This document shows, one piece after another, positions 34,433 through 46,046 of a stretch of 64,000 bases of DNA; within the stretch, counting starts at the first letter, position 1, and each line of letters opens with the position of its first letter. Position numbers and translations under genes: made by a program. This DNA comes from Acidimicrobiales bacterium (GTDB lineage Bacteria; Actinomycetota; Acidimicrobiia; Acidimicrobiales; UBA8190), in assembly GCA_035531755.1 (NCBI GenBank), contig DATKSK010000038.1, positions 1 through 64,000 of the forward strand. The letters are read 5' to 3'. The notes beneath the pieces are model-generated. The model saw only the letters and a program-made list of their open reading frames with translations. It searched no databases and was not told where the DNA came from.

Positions 34433-35005
34433 TCAGGCTCCTCCGGAGGGGCCGGCCGCTGGCGCCGGCGGGGAATTGCGGTGAACGTCCAGTATACCGG
34501 CCACCTCGGCCACGGCCCGATCCACCTCGTCGTTCACGACCACGAGGGACGTCAGCTGCCTGCCGATGCGCTCCTCCTCGGCGCCCTTGTCCAGGCGCCG
34601 GCGGACTTCGGCCTCGTCGTCCCCCCGCCGGCGCAGGCGTTCGGCCTGGACCTCGGGCGACGGCGGCAGGAGCAAGACGACGAGGGCATCGGGTCGACGC
34701 TCCTTCACCTGGCGGGCACCCTGCAGGTCGATCTCGAGGACGAGGTCCCTGCCGGCCGGCACGTCGGGGAGGGGCGTGCCGTAGAGGTGCCCGAGGAATT
34801 CCGCCCATTCGAGGAATCCCCCGGCGGCGACCTTCTCCTCGAAGCGGGCGCGGTCCACGAATGTATAGGCGTCGTCGGACTCACCGACCCGGCGTGGGCG
34901 CGTCGTCCACGAGCGGCTGAGCCAGAGTCCGGGATCGCCTTCGACCAGCCGGGCGGCGACGGTCCCCTTGCCGGCCCCGCCGGGCCCGGAGATGACGAGG
35001 ATCAG
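34433..35005 (-). CDS. gmk: Guanylate kinase, CTG start overlapping mihF
   Basis: 190 residues; phosphorylates GMP to GDP. The P-loop is GPGGAGKGT, with Gly in place of the common Ser (GPSGAGKGT). It is followed by LSRSWTTRPRRVGESDDAYTFVD, and WAEFLGHLYGTP for GMP binding. The first in-frame ATG or GTG is internal (34858) and would delete the whole P-loop, so it cannot be the start. The conserved N-terminus begins at CTG 35005, which overlaps the mihF stop as CTGA and is the best initiator. Upstream in the same frame there is no ATG, GTG or TTG within the mihF overlap examined. Confidence 0.92.
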   Translation of the reverse strand: MILVISGPGGAGKGTVAARLVEGDPGLWLSRSWTTRPRRVGESDDAYTFVDRARFEEKVAAGGFLEWAEFLGHLYGTPLPDVPAGRDLVLEIDLQGARQVKERRPDALVVLLLPPSPEVQAERLRRRGDDEAEVRRRLDKGAEEERIGRQLTSLVVVNDEVDRAVAEVAGILDVHRNSPPAPAAGPSGGA

Positions 35006-35334
35006 GACTTCGCGGTGTGCGAGAGCAGGGCGTCGCGCTGGTTGGCACCGAGACCTTGCAGGCGACGACTCTCGCTGATCCCCACCGTCTCCATGAGACG
35101 GCGGGCCTTGACCTTGCCCAGGCCGGGAAGCGACTCCAGGACCGACAGCACCTTCATCTTGCCGACGGTCTCGTCCTTCTCCGACCGCTGGAGGAGCTCG
35201 GACAGGGTGATCGAGCCCATCTTGAGCTTCTCCTTCACCTCGGCCCGCTCGCGGCGGACCCTGGCGGCCTTGTCCAGCGCCGCCTGGCGCTGCTCCGGAG
35301 TGAGTGCGGGAGGTTGCGGCATGTGGGCCACCAT
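35002..35334 (-). CDS. mihF: Integration host factor, actinobacterial type
   Basis: 110 residues. A small, basic, helix-rich DNA-binding protein unique to actinobacteria, containing KMKVLSVLESLPGLGKVKARRLME, followed by GISESRRLQGLGANQRDALL, an H2TH-like DNA-contact module. It is a nucleoid-associated protein. The ATG at 35334 is chosen because AGGAGG lies 5 nt upstream. An ATG at 35358 would instead overlap the pyrF stop (ATGA), and an ATG at 35322 is also possible. It lies directly before gmk, as in mycobacteria and streptomycetes. Confidence 0.93.
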   Translation of the reverse strand: MVAHMPQPPALTPEQRQAALDKAARVRRERAEVKEKLKMGSITLSELLQRSEKDETVGKMKVLSVLESLPGLGKVKARRLMETVGISESRRLQGLGANQRDALLSHTAKS

Positions 35335-35354
35335 AGCGCCCTCCTGGGCGGTGG

Positions 35355-36062
35355 TCATCCGCGCGCCGGGGCCACCGACGACGTCACTTCGTCGAGCACG
35401 GCGGCGGCCGTTCGCTCGGGGTCGTCCGAGCCCGAGACGGCGCGACCGATCACGAGGATGTCGGCGCCGGCGGCGATGGCGGCCCCCGGGGTGGCCGGGC
35501 GCGCCTGGTCGTCGCTCGGGGTCCCCGAGGGGCGGATGCCCGGCACCACCGTCACGAGCCCCGGGGCGGCGCGGCGCGTCACGGCCAGGTCGGCGGCGGC
35601 ACACACGAGCCCGCCACAGCCCGCCGACGCCGCCAGGGCGGCCCGGGCGGCGAGGGTGCGGGGCGGGGCGTCGGTGTCGCTCGTCAGCACGGTGACCCCG
35701 AGCACGCAGGGTGTCGGTGTTCCCGCCGCCGCGGCGCCTTCGGCCATGCCCGAGACGGCGGCGCGCACCATGGCGTCGCCACCCTGCGTGTGCACCGTCG
35801 TATAGGTGGCGCCCAGCTCGCCGATGACCAGGGCGGCCCGGTGGACGGTTGTGGGGATGTCGTGAAGCTTGAGGTCGAGGAACACCCGGTAGCCCTCGTC
35901 GGCCAGCGCCGACACGCTGTCGGGTCCGGCCGCCCCGAACAGCTCCAGGCCGACCTTGGCCACCCCGAACCAGGGCCGGAGCCGCCGGGCCATGCGCAGC
36001 GCCACGACGAGGTCGTCGAAATCGAGCGCCAGTGCCAGCCGGTCGCGGGGGTCCTCAGCCAC
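35355..36062 (-). CDS. pyrF: Orotidine-5'-phosphate decarboxylase
   Basis: 235 residues; makes UMP from OMP. The catalytic tetrad motif is visible as VFLDLKLHDIPTTVHRAA (D-x-K-x-x-D-I-P). VVPGIRPSG and ADILVIGRAVSGSDDP bind the phosphate. This is the short class (ALALDFDDLVVALRMA start), unlike the longer mycobacterial type. GTG at 36062 overlaps the pyrD 3' end by 8 bp in another frame. Confidence 0.94.
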   Translation of the reverse strand: MAEDPRDRLALALDFDDLVVALRMARRLRPWFGVAKVGLELFGAAGPDSVSALADEGYRVFLDLKLHDIPTTVHRAALVIGELGATYTTVHTQGGDAMVRAAVSGMAEGAAAAGTPTPCVLGVTVLTSDTDAPPRTLAARAALAASAGCGGLVCAAADLAVTRRAAPGLVTVVPGIRPSGTPSDDQARPATPGAAIAAGADILVIGRAVSGSDDPERTAAAVLDEVTSSVAPARG

Positions 36063-37353
36063 CGTCGCCCCGGGTCGGGTCGTGGGGGGGCCGCGGCGGG
36101 GGCGTCCGGGGGATGCGGTCGGGGGCCCGGGGCCGCTCCGGGGGGTGCGGCGCCGGCGCCCGTCGCGGGGAGGGTGCCGTCGGGGTCGGGTACGCCGGCG
36201 GCGTGCTGGGGCGGGACGGGGCCGGTGACGGCGGGTACGGGTCGGCCGGTGACGGCCCACGCCCGGGTCCCGGCGCCGGCGCCGGCGCCGCCTGGCGGAC
36301 GTGGCGTTCGACCTCGTCGGTGAGCCGCTTCACCTGCCACTGCGCCTCGGCCATCACGACGCGCGTGCGCGCCTCGATGTCGGCGACCCGCGACGCCGTC
36401 GGATCCTCGGTGGGCCGCGCCCGGGCAGCGGCATGCACGGCACCGACGATGGCGCGGACGTCACCCACGTCGTGCAACCGGCACCACCGCGCCAGGCCGG
36501 CGATCACCCGCGCCGGCGCCCGCGGGTCGCGGAACGTCGCCGTCCCCACCTCCACCGCGTCCGCGCCGGCCAGCATCAGCTCGGCGGCGTCGACGCCCCG
36601 GCTCACACCACCGACCCCGACGATGCCGGCGTAGGGGAACGCGGCGCGGCAATCGTGCACGGCGCGCACCGCCACCGGCCGGATGGCGGGCCCCGACAGG
36701 CCACCGCCCCCCGGGCCCGATCCCAGCCGGTACGTGCGCCGGCGCGTGTCGATGGCCATGCCGAGCACCGTGTTCACGAGGACCAACGTCTCGGCCCCTG
36801 CGTCGAGGGCGGCGCCGGCGATGTCGACGAGGTCGGCGACGTTCGGGCTGAGCTTGGCCCACAGCGGCAGCCCGCACACGGTGGAGGCGGCCACCGCCTG
36901 CGCCGTGGCATACGCCGAGTGGGCGAACATCCGGCTGCGGTCCTCCAGGTTCGGGCAGCTCACGTTCACCTCGACCGCCACGACGCCGGGCGCGCCGGCC
37001 AGCATCTCGGCGGCGGCGGCGTAGTCCTCGACGCGCCGGCCCCAGATGCTCGCCACCACCCGCGCCCCGCGGTCGTTGAGCGCGGGCAGCTCATCCTCGA
37101 TCCAGGCGCGCACGCCGGGGCCCTGCAGCCCGACCGAGTTGAGCATGCCCGCCGGCGTCTCGTGGACGCGCGGCGCCGGATTGCCGGGCCAGGGGCCCGC
37201 CGCCAGCGACTTCACCACCACGGCGCCCAGTGTGGCGAGGTCGACGTACGCCCCCAGCTCGGCGCCGTGCCCGGCCGTCCCCGACGCGGTGAGCACGGGG
37301 TTCGGCAACGACACCGACCCCACCTGTGTCCGCAGGTGGACGAAGCGCCTCAC
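36055..37353 (-). CDS. pyrD: Dihydroorotate dehydrogenase (catalytic subunit type) with Pro-rich tail
   Basis: 432 residues. The FMN-binding TIM barrel (about 8-345) reads SLPNPVLTASGTAGHG, GAVVVKSLAAGPWPGNPAPR, NSVGLQGPGV and EVNVSCPN with the catalytic Cys; VGVGGVSRGVDAAELMLAGADAV binds the FMN phosphate. Catalytic Cys rather than Ser and the absence of a membrane helix point to class 1. No pyrK partner is seen, so the electron acceptor is unclear. Residues 355-432 are an almost pure Pro/Ala/Arg tail with no counterpart in the family. GTG at 37353 is preceded by GAGGTG five nt upstream and overlaps the stop of the mini-ORF 37350-37385. Confidence 0.92.
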   Translation of the reverse strand: MRRFVHLRTQVGSVSLPNPVLTASGTAGHGAELGAYVDLATLGAVVVKSLAAGPWPGNPAPRVHETPAGMLNSVGLQGPGVRAWIEDELPALNDRGARVVASIWGRRVEDYAAAAEMLAGAPGVVAVEVNVSCPNLEDRSRMFAHSAYATAQAVAASTVCGLPLWAKLSPNVADLVDIAGAALDAGAETLVLVNTVLGMAIDTRRRTYRLGSGPGGGGLSGPAIRPVAVRAVHDCRAAFPYAGIVGVGGVSRGVDAAELMLAGADAVEVGTATFRDPRAPARVIAGLARWCRLHDVGDVRAIVGAVHAAARARPTEDPTASRVADIEARTRVVMAEAQWQVKRLTDEVERHVRQAAPAPAPGPGRGPSPADPYPPSPAPSRPSTPPAYPTPTAPSPRRAPAPHPPERPRAPDRIPRTPPPRPPHDPTRGDGG

Positions 37354-37381
37354 CCGTGCACCTCGCACAACGGATGCACGC

Positions 37382-37396
<15 letters not shown>
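37349..37396. repeat. 16-bp direct repeat at the carB-pyrD junction
   Basis: CTCACCCGTGCACCTC occurs at 37349-37364 and 37381-37396 (period 32). On the coding strand each copy supplies a GAGGTG ribosome-binding sequence followed by GGGTGAG containing a GTGA stop/start. Confidence 0.85.
37350..37385 (-). CDS. Putative 11-residue coupling mini-ORF between carB and pyrD
   Basis: GTG at 37385 overlaps the carB stop (GTGA). Eleven codons ([11 protein letters not shown]) follow, and the TGA overlaps the pyrD GTG (GTGA). The block GAGGTGCACGGGTGAG occurs twice (37381-37396 and 37349-37364), once at each junction, so the mini-ORF was probably created by a 32-bp tandem duplication. It would let ribosomes pass from carB to pyrD by two successive termination-reinitiation steps. 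Translation is inferred only. Confidence 0.4.
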
Positions 37397-40725
<3,329 letters not shown>

Positions 40726-40726
<1 letters not shown>

Positions 40727-41865
40727 CAGACGCGCGCCTCGTCGATCATCGACCGGAACCGGTCGAACAGGTAGCGCGCATCGTGCGGCCCCGGCCCGGC
40801 CTCGGGGTGGTACTGCACGCTGAACGCCGGCACCGAGAGACACCGGAACCCCTCGACCACGCCGTCGTTGAGGTTCACGTGCGTGACCTCGGCGGCGAAG
40901 GGGCCCGACGTCGGCAGCGAGGCGGCGTCGACGGCGTAGTTGTGGTTCTGGCTGGTGATCTCGACCTGGCCCGTGTCGAGTCGTCGGACGGGGTGGTTGC
41001 CGCCGTGGTGACCGAAGGGCAGCTTGTAGGTGCGTGCCCCGATCGCCTCGGCCAGGAGCTGGTGGCCGAGGCAGATGCCGAACACGGGCACCCGGCCGAG
41101 CAGCTCCGCCACGATGGCCGCCTGCGCCGGGAGCGCGGCGGGGTCCCCGGGGCCGTTGGAGAGCAACACCCCGTCGGGGTGGCGCGCCAGCGTGTCCGCC
41201 GCCGGGGTGCCGGCGGGGACCACGGTCACCGTCGCCAGCTCGCCGAGGGTGCGGAGCATGGTCTCCTTCACGCCGAAGTCGTAGGCCACGATGCGCAGCG
41301 GGCCCGATCCGCGCTCGTAGGGCGTCGCCGTCGTGACGTCGGCCACCAGGTCGCGTCCCGTCGTGCCCGGCTCCGCCGCGGCCGCGGCCCGCAGGACGGG
41401 CTCGGGCGCGGTGCCGAAGGCGCAGCCCATGGCGCCGTCGTCGCGCAGGTGCCGCGTGAGGCGGCGGGTGTCGACCCCGCTGACCCCGGGCACACCGGTG
41501 CGCACCAGGAAGTCGTCGAACGACCCCGTGGCCCGCCACGACGAGGGCCGGGGTGGCAGGGCCCGCACGACGACGCCCCGGCACCACGGACGTGCCGCCT
41601 CGTCGTCGGCCGACGTGACGCCGTAGTTGCCGATGTGCGGGTAGGTGAAGGTGACCACCTGGCCGGCGTAGCTCGGGTCGGTGACGACCTCCTGGTAGCC
41701 CGACAGCACGGTGTTGAACACCAGCTCGCCCGTGGCCACGCCGCCCGGCGGGGCGGCTCCGATCGCCTCGCCCTCGAACACTTCGCCGTCGGCCAGCACG
41801 AGCAGGGCGGGCGCCCGACCGTCCGACCACTCGTCGCCGGCGCTGCCCGGGGGACGGCCGGTCAT
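40726..41865 (-). CDS. carA: Carbamoyl-phosphate synthase small (glutaminase) subunit
   Basis: 379 residues. The N-terminal CarA-specific domain ([40 protein letters not shown]) is followed by a class-I glutamine amidotransferase domain. The nucleophile Cys is in [14 protein letters not shown], the catalytic His and Glu in [13 protein letters not shown]. Note the [11 protein letters not shown] motif. It hydrolyses glutamine and channels ammonia to CarB. The ATG overlaps the pyrC stop (ATGA). Confidence 0.96.
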
Positions 41866-43226
41866 CGCTGCGCCTCGCCGTCGACGACGACCGGCTCCCC
41901 GCGCAAGACCGTGTGGCGCGCCCGTCCCGTGAGCACCCGGCCGGCCCACGGCGTGTTGCGGCTGCGGCTGGCGAGGCGGGCCGGGTCGACCTCCCACGTC
42001 GCCGCCGGGTCGATCACGCAGAGATTGGCCGGCGCGCCGGGCTCGACGGGACCGCCCTGGTCGCCGCCCCCGGCGCGGTCCAGCCCGGCGATGTGCGCCG
42101 GCTGCCACGACATGAGCGCCAACACGGCCTGCGGCGACAGCGGCGCCCGCCCGTCGCCGGCGGTGCCCAGCGCGGCCAGCACCACCGCGAGCGCGGTCTG
42201 CAGCCCGAGCATGCCGGGAGGCGCGGCCTCGAGCGTGGCGTCCTTGCGCTCGGGCGGGTGCGGGGCATGGTCGGTGGCCACGGCGTCGATGGTGCCGCAG
42301 GCGCACGCGGCCCGCAGTGCCTCGACGTCGGCGCCCGTCCGCAGGGGCGGGTTGACCTTGAACACCGGGTCGTACCCGGCCAGCTCGGCGTCGGTGAGCG
42401 CCAGGTGGTGCGGCGTGACCTCGGCCGTCACGGGCAGGCCCTCGGCCTTGGCCGCCGCCACCAGGGCCGCGGACCGGGCCGTCGACAGGTGGAGGAAGTG
42501 GACACGCGCCCCGGTCAACCGGGCCAGGGCGATGTCGCGGGCCACCATGAGCTCCTCGGCCTCGGCGGGGACGCCGGGCACTCCGAGGCGGCTCGACCAC
42601 TCCCCTTCGTGCATGTGCCCGCCGCAGGCCAGGGCGGCGTCCTCGCAGTGCTGCGCCAAGGTGACGCCGAGCCCCCGGGCGTACTCGAGCGCCCGGCGCA
42701 TGACGGCGACATCCTGCACGCCCGTGCCGTCGTCGGTGAACAGGCGCACCCCGAGCGCGGCCAGCTCGCCCATGGGGGCGAGGTGCTCGCCGGACCGCCC
42801 CATCGTGATCGCCCCCGCCACCGCCACCTGGCACGTCGCCCCCGCGCCCAGGGAGAGCACCTCGAGGGCGACGGCTGCACTGTCGACCGGCGGGTCGGTG
42901 TTCGGCATGGCGACGACGGCCGTGAAGCCGCCGAGGGCGGCGGCGCGGGCCCCCGTCTCGACGGTCTCGGCGTCCTCACCCCCGGGCTGGCGCAGGTGGG
43001 TGTGCAGGTCGACCAGGCCCGGGGCGACGACGCAGCCGCCGGCGTCGAGCACGGTGGCACCGACCGGGACGTCGGCCCCCGGCGCCACCTCCGCCACCAC
43101 GCCGGCGCGCACGACGACGTCGGCCACGCGTTCGCCGCCCGCGTCCACGACGGTGCCGCCGCGGATCACGACCGTTGGGGGTCCCGGCGCGTCAGGGGCC
43201 CGGCCGCGCCCGGACGCCTCAGCCAC
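41862..43226 (-). CDS. pyrC: Dihydroorotase
   Basis: 454 residues, amidohydrolase family type I. The metal motif is [14 protein letters not shown] (H-x-H), with further ligands in [17 protein letters not shown] and [11 protein letters not shown]. It converts carbamoyl-aspartate to dihydroorotate. The GTG at 43226 overlaps the pyrB 3' end by 8 bp. It follows pyrB, and type-I dihydroorotases are often complexed with aspartate carbamoyltransferase. Confidence 0.95.
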   Translation of the reverse strand: MAEASGRGRAPDAPGPPTVVIRGGTVVDAGGERVADVVVRAGVVAEVAPGADVPVGATVLDAGGCVVAPGLVDLHTHLRQPGGEDAETVETGARAAALGGFTAVVAMPNTDPPVDSAAVALEVLSLGAGATCQVAVAGAITMGRSGEHLAPMGELAALGVRLFTDDGTGVQDVAVMRRALEYARGLGVTLAQHCEDAALACGGHMHEGEWSSRLGVPGVPAEAEELMVARDIALARLTGARVHFLHLSTARSAALVAAAKAEGLPVTAEVTPHHLALTDAELAGYDPVFKVNPPLRTGADVEALRAACACGTIDAVATDHAPHPPERKDATLEAAPPGMLGLQTALAVVLAALGTAGDGRAPLSPQAVLALMSWQPAHIAGLDRAGGGDQGGPVEPGAPANLCVIDPAATWEVDPARLASRSRNTPWAGRVLTGRARHTVLRGEPVVVDGEAQR

Positions 43227-44295
43227 CGTCGCTCCCGAGCGATCGCGCCAGGCCGGGCGCGTCGCCCGTCCCCGTCGACCCGAGCAGCATGAACAGGACC
43301 GCCATGCGGACGGCCACGCCGTTGGACACCTGGCGCAGGACCAGCGACTGCGGGAGGGCGGCGACGTCGTCGGCGATCTCGACGCCACGGTTCATGGGCC
43401 CGGGGTGCATCACCAGCGCGCCCTCGGCGAGCCGGGCGGCGCGCGGCGCGGTGAGCCCGTACGACGCGCTGTACTCGCGCACCGAGGGCAAGAAGGCACC
43501 CGCGCCGCGCTCGATCTGGAGCCGCAACAGGTAGCAGACGTCGATGAGGGGGAGCACGGCGTCGAGGTCGGTGGAGACGCCCGCCACCGGCCAACCCTCC
43601 AACGACGGCGGAAGCAGGCTGCCCGGGGCCACCAGGGTCACCTCCGCCCCGAGGGCACCGAGGGCGAGGACCTGCGAGCGCGCCACCCGGCTGTGGCGGA
43701 CGTCGCCGACGATGGCCACGCGCAGCCCGTCGAAGCACTCCACGCCGGCATCCTCGAGCTTCCGGCCGGCGCGCTCGGCGAGGACCTCGCGGATGGTGTA
43801 GCAGTCGAGGAGGGCCTGGGTCGGGTGCTCGTGCCAGCCGTCGCCGGCGTTGACCACGGCGGCGTCGACCCACCGCGCCACCGCGGCCGGCGCGCCGGCC
43901 GACGGGTGGCGCACGACGAAGGCGTCCACGCCCATGGCGGCTACCGTCTCCACCGTGTCGCGCAGCGACTCCCCTTTCTTCGCCGACGACGTGTCGACGG
44001 AGAAGGAGAGCACGTCGGCGGACAGGCGCTTGGCCGCCGTCTCGAAGGAGAGGCGGGTGCGGGTGGACTGCTCGGCGAAGAGGGTGACGACGGTGCGCCC
44101 CCGCAGCGCGGGCACCTTCGGGATGGCGCGCTGGCCCACCTCGACGAAGGCGTCCGACACCCGGAGGATCTCCTCGATGCCGTCGGCGCCGAGCTCGGCC
44201 ACCGACAGCAGGTGGCGGCGGCATCCCTTGCCCGCCTCGGCCCCCGCCGCCACGGGCCCCGCGACGGGCACGCGCTGCCTCGGTGCCGCCGTCAC
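43219..44295 (-). CDS. pyrB: Aspartate carbamoyltransferase catalytic subunit
   Basis: 358 residues, longer than the usual ~310 because of an N-terminal extension (about 25 residues) and small loops. Carbamoyl-phosphate motif [36 protein letters not shown] for substrate. The C-terminal aspartate domain has LRLQIER. No pyrI regulatory subunit is present, so control is probably by PyrR. The GTG overlaps the pyrR stop (GTGA). Confidence 0.95.
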   Translation of the reverse strand: MTAAPRQRVPVAGPVAAGAEAGKGCRRHLLSVAELGADGIEEILRVSDAFVEVGQRAIPKVPALRGRTVVTLFAEQSTRTRLSFETAAKRLSADVLSFSVDTSSAKKGESLRDTVETVAAMGVDAFVVRHPSAGAPAAVARWVDAAVVNAGDGWHEHPTQALLDCYTIREVLAERAGRKLEDAGVECFDGLRVAIVGDVRHSRVARSQVLALGALGAEVTLVAPGSLLPPSLEGWPVAGVSTDLDAVLPLIDVCYLLRLQIERGAGAFLPSVREYSASYGLTAPRAARLAEGALVMHPGPMNRGVEIADDVAALPQSLVLRQVSNGVAVRMAVLFMLLGSTGTGDAPGLARSLGSDGG

Positions 44296-44861
44296 CGGGG
44301 CACCACGTCCCCGAGCACGACGCCGTCGAGGCTGACGTCGACCTGCTCGTCGATACGCGTGGGCATGTTCTTGCCCACGTAGTCGGGGCGGATGGGCAGC
44401 TCACGGTGCCCCCGGTCGACCATCACCGCCAGCTGCACGGCCCGGGCGCGGCCGTAGTCGGCGAGCGCGTTGAGCGCGGCGCGGACGGTGCGCCCGGTGA
44501 ACAGGACGTCGTCGACCAGGACGACGAGCCGGCCGGCCAGGTCACCGGGGATGTCGGTGGCGGCTTCGGGGAGCACCGGGCGTATCCCGATGTCGTCGCG
44601 GTAGAAGGCCACGTCGAGGAGCCCCACCGGGACCGCCGTGCCCTCCACCTCCTCGAGCACGCTGGCGATCCGGAAGGCCAGGGGGACGCCCCCGGTCTGC
44701 AGCCCGACGACCACGACGTCCTCGAGGCCCCGGTTGCGCTCGACGATCTCGTGGGCGATCCGGATGAGGGCCCGGTGGACGTCCTGGGCCGAGAGGACCT
44801 GGACCCGAGGAACGAAGACCCCACCTCGCGGTGGGGTCAGTCTGCGCTCTCGTTCGGCCAC
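44292..44861 (-). CDS. pyrR: Pyrimidine operon regulator PyrR / uracil phosphoribosyltransferase homologue
   Basis: 189 residues. The PRPP-binding loop [18 protein letters not shown] identifies the type-I phosphoribosyltransferase fold; [15 protein letters not shown] and [10 protein letters not shown] are PyrR hallmarks. In other Gram-positives PyrR binds pyr mRNA when UMP is high and causes attenuation or translational repression. The GTG at 44861 is supported by GGAGGA six nt upstream. Codons 8-15 of its own gene form a perfect 9-bp hairpin (44817-44838). It is the first gene of pyrRBC-carAB-pyrDF. Confidence 0.94.
   Translation of the reverse strand: MAERERRLTPPRGGVFVPRVQVLSAQDVHRALIRIAHEIVERNRGLEDVVVVGLQTGGVPLAFRIASVLEEVEGTAVPVGLLDVAFYRDDIGIRPVLPEAATDIPGDLAGRLVVLVDDVLFTGRTVRAALNALADYGRARAVQLAVMVDRGHRELPIRPDYVGKNMPTRIDEQVDVSLDGVVLGDVVPR
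44817..44838 (-). promoter_or_regulatory. Perfect GNRA-capped hairpin in the pyrR coding start
   Basis: The mRNA reads GACCCCACC-GCGA-GGTGGGGTC: nine base pairs, seven of them G-C, closed by a GCGA (GNRA) tetraloop. It lies 24-45 nt into the pyrR coding sequence. It could be a PyrR site, a ribosome stall/attenuation element, or chance. Confidence 0.5.
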
Positions 44862-44981
44862 GAAGGCTCCTCCACGGTCCGTCCGGGCCTCACGGGACCC
44901 GCTTCACGGTCGTCGGAGGATGGTAGCAGCGAACCGGCCGGCGCCGGGCGCCGGGCCGAGCGGAGTACGTCGGCGTGCCAC

Positions 44982-45038
44982 GCCTCGGTCGTGGCGCGCC
45001 TCGGCGTGGCGTGCCTCGGTCGTGGCGCGCCTCGGCGT
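44982..45038. repeat. 26-bp perfect direct repeat upstream of pyrR
   Basis: The 26-nt block beginning GCCTCGGTCGTGG occurs at 44982-45007 and 45013-45038 (period 31), in the 189-bp nusB-pyrR gap. It contains the inner motif CCTCGG four times. The rest of this gap shows only the pyrR ribosome binding site. Confidence 0.85.
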
Positions 45039-45050
45039 CGCCGGGAGTGC

Positions 45051-45473
45051 TCAGCCCCGGACCCGGCGGGCGATGGTGGACAGCACGCCGTTCACGAATC
45101 CACCCGAGAATTCCGTGGAGTACTGCTTGGCCAGCTCGACGGCCTCGTCGATCACCACGGCCACGGGCGTGCCGGCCTCGGCGATGAGCTCGTACGTGGC
45201 CAGGCGCAGGACCGCCCGGTCGAGGACCGGCATGCGCTCGATCTCCCACCCCTCGGCCGCTGCCGACACCAGGGCGTCGATCTCCTGCGAGCGGTCCACC
45301 ACCCCTTCGACGAGCGTCGTGGCGAAGGGGTCGGGGGCCACGGCGAGGGCCCGGAGCACGTCGAGCGGGTCGGCGCGCTTCATCTCCGCCTCGTACAACA
45401 GGGCCAGGGCCCGCTCGCGCGCCTCGTGTCGGGGCCCTTCCCCGGGCGCCCCCGGGGCGCGGTGCTCGGGCAC
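45051..45473 (-). CDS. nusB: Transcription antitermination factor NusB
   Basis: 140 residues, all-helical RNA-binding protein that with NusE binds boxA of rRNA leaders (compare 625-643). Motifs: HEARERALALLYEAEMK, PDPFATTLVEGVVD, MPVLDRAVLRLATYELI and VVIDEAVELAKQYSTEFSGGFVNGVLSTIAR, all typical. The GTG start is 12 nt after efp. It is adjacent to efp as in most actinobacteria. Confidence 0.95.
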   Translation of the reverse strand: MPEHRAPGAPGEGPRHEARERALALLYEAEMKRADPLDVLRALAVAPDPFATTLVEGVVDRSQEIDALVSAAAEGWEIERMPVLDRAVLRLATYELIAEAGTPVAVVIDEAVELAKQYSTEFSGGFVNGVLSTIARRVRG

Positions 45474-45485
45474 GGCCGCTGCCGG

Positions 45486-46046
45486 CTATGCCCGGGTGAT
45501 GTACTCGCCGGACCGGGTGTCGACCTTCAAGCGGTCACCGGGGTTCACGAACAGGGGGACCTGCACCACGAGACCCGTCTCGAGCGTGGCCGGCTTGCGG
45601 GCCCCCGACACCCGGTCGCCCTGCACGCCGGGCTCGGTCTCGGTGACCGCCAGCTCGACCGCGGCGGGCAGGTCGACGCCAACGATCTCGGCCGCGTACA
45701 TCTGCAGGACGGCGTTGTCACCCTCCTTCAGGTAGTTGGCGGCGTCCCCGAGCGACGCCGGCGACACCTGCAGCTGGTCGTAGGAGATGACGTCCATGAA
45801 GACGTAGTCGGTGCCGTCGCGGTAGAGGTACTGCATCTCCCGCTTGTCGACGATGGCCTGCTCCACCCGCTCGTCGGCGCGGAACGTGCGCTCGAGCACG
45901 GCGCCGGTCCGGACGTTCTTGAGCTTGGTGCGCACGAAGGCGCCGCCCTTGCCCGGCTTCACGTGCTGGAACTCCACGACGGCGAACAGCCCGTCGGGCA
46001 GGTCGAGCGTCATGCCGTTGCGCAGGTCGTTGGTGGTGACAGCCAT
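45486..46046 (-). CDS. efp: Elongation factor P
   Basis: 186 residues, three beta-barrel domains. Relieves ribosome stalling at polyproline. The domain I tip loop is VKPGKGGAFVRTK, with Lys in the modifiable position (PGKGGA type). No EpmA or EarP gene is near; the loop is similar to the Bacillus and actinobacterial type. C-terminal signature GDRLKVDTRSGEYITRA. The ATG shares a base with the upstream peptidase stop (TGATG). The pyrD Pro-rich tail in this window would be a natural EF-P client. Confidence 0.96.
   Translation of the reverse strand: MAVTTNDLRNGMTLDLPDGLFAVVEFQHVKPGKGGAFVRTKLKNVRTGAVLERTFRADERVEQAIVDKREMQYLYRDGTDYVFMDVISYDQLQVSPASLGDAANYLKEGDNAVLQMYAAEIVGVDLPAAVELAVTETEPGVQGDRVSGARKPATLETGLVVQVPLFVNPGDRLKVDTRSGEYITRA

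Noticed and set aside
34433-34858. Guanylate kinase starting at 34858 (141 residues)
   Set aside because: That start removes the entire P-loop, which is intact upstream in the same frame back to CTG 35005.
40783-44382. A 1199-codon open frame on the plus strand
   Set aside because: Antisense to carA, pyrC and pyrB; low-complexity translation typical of a GC shadow.
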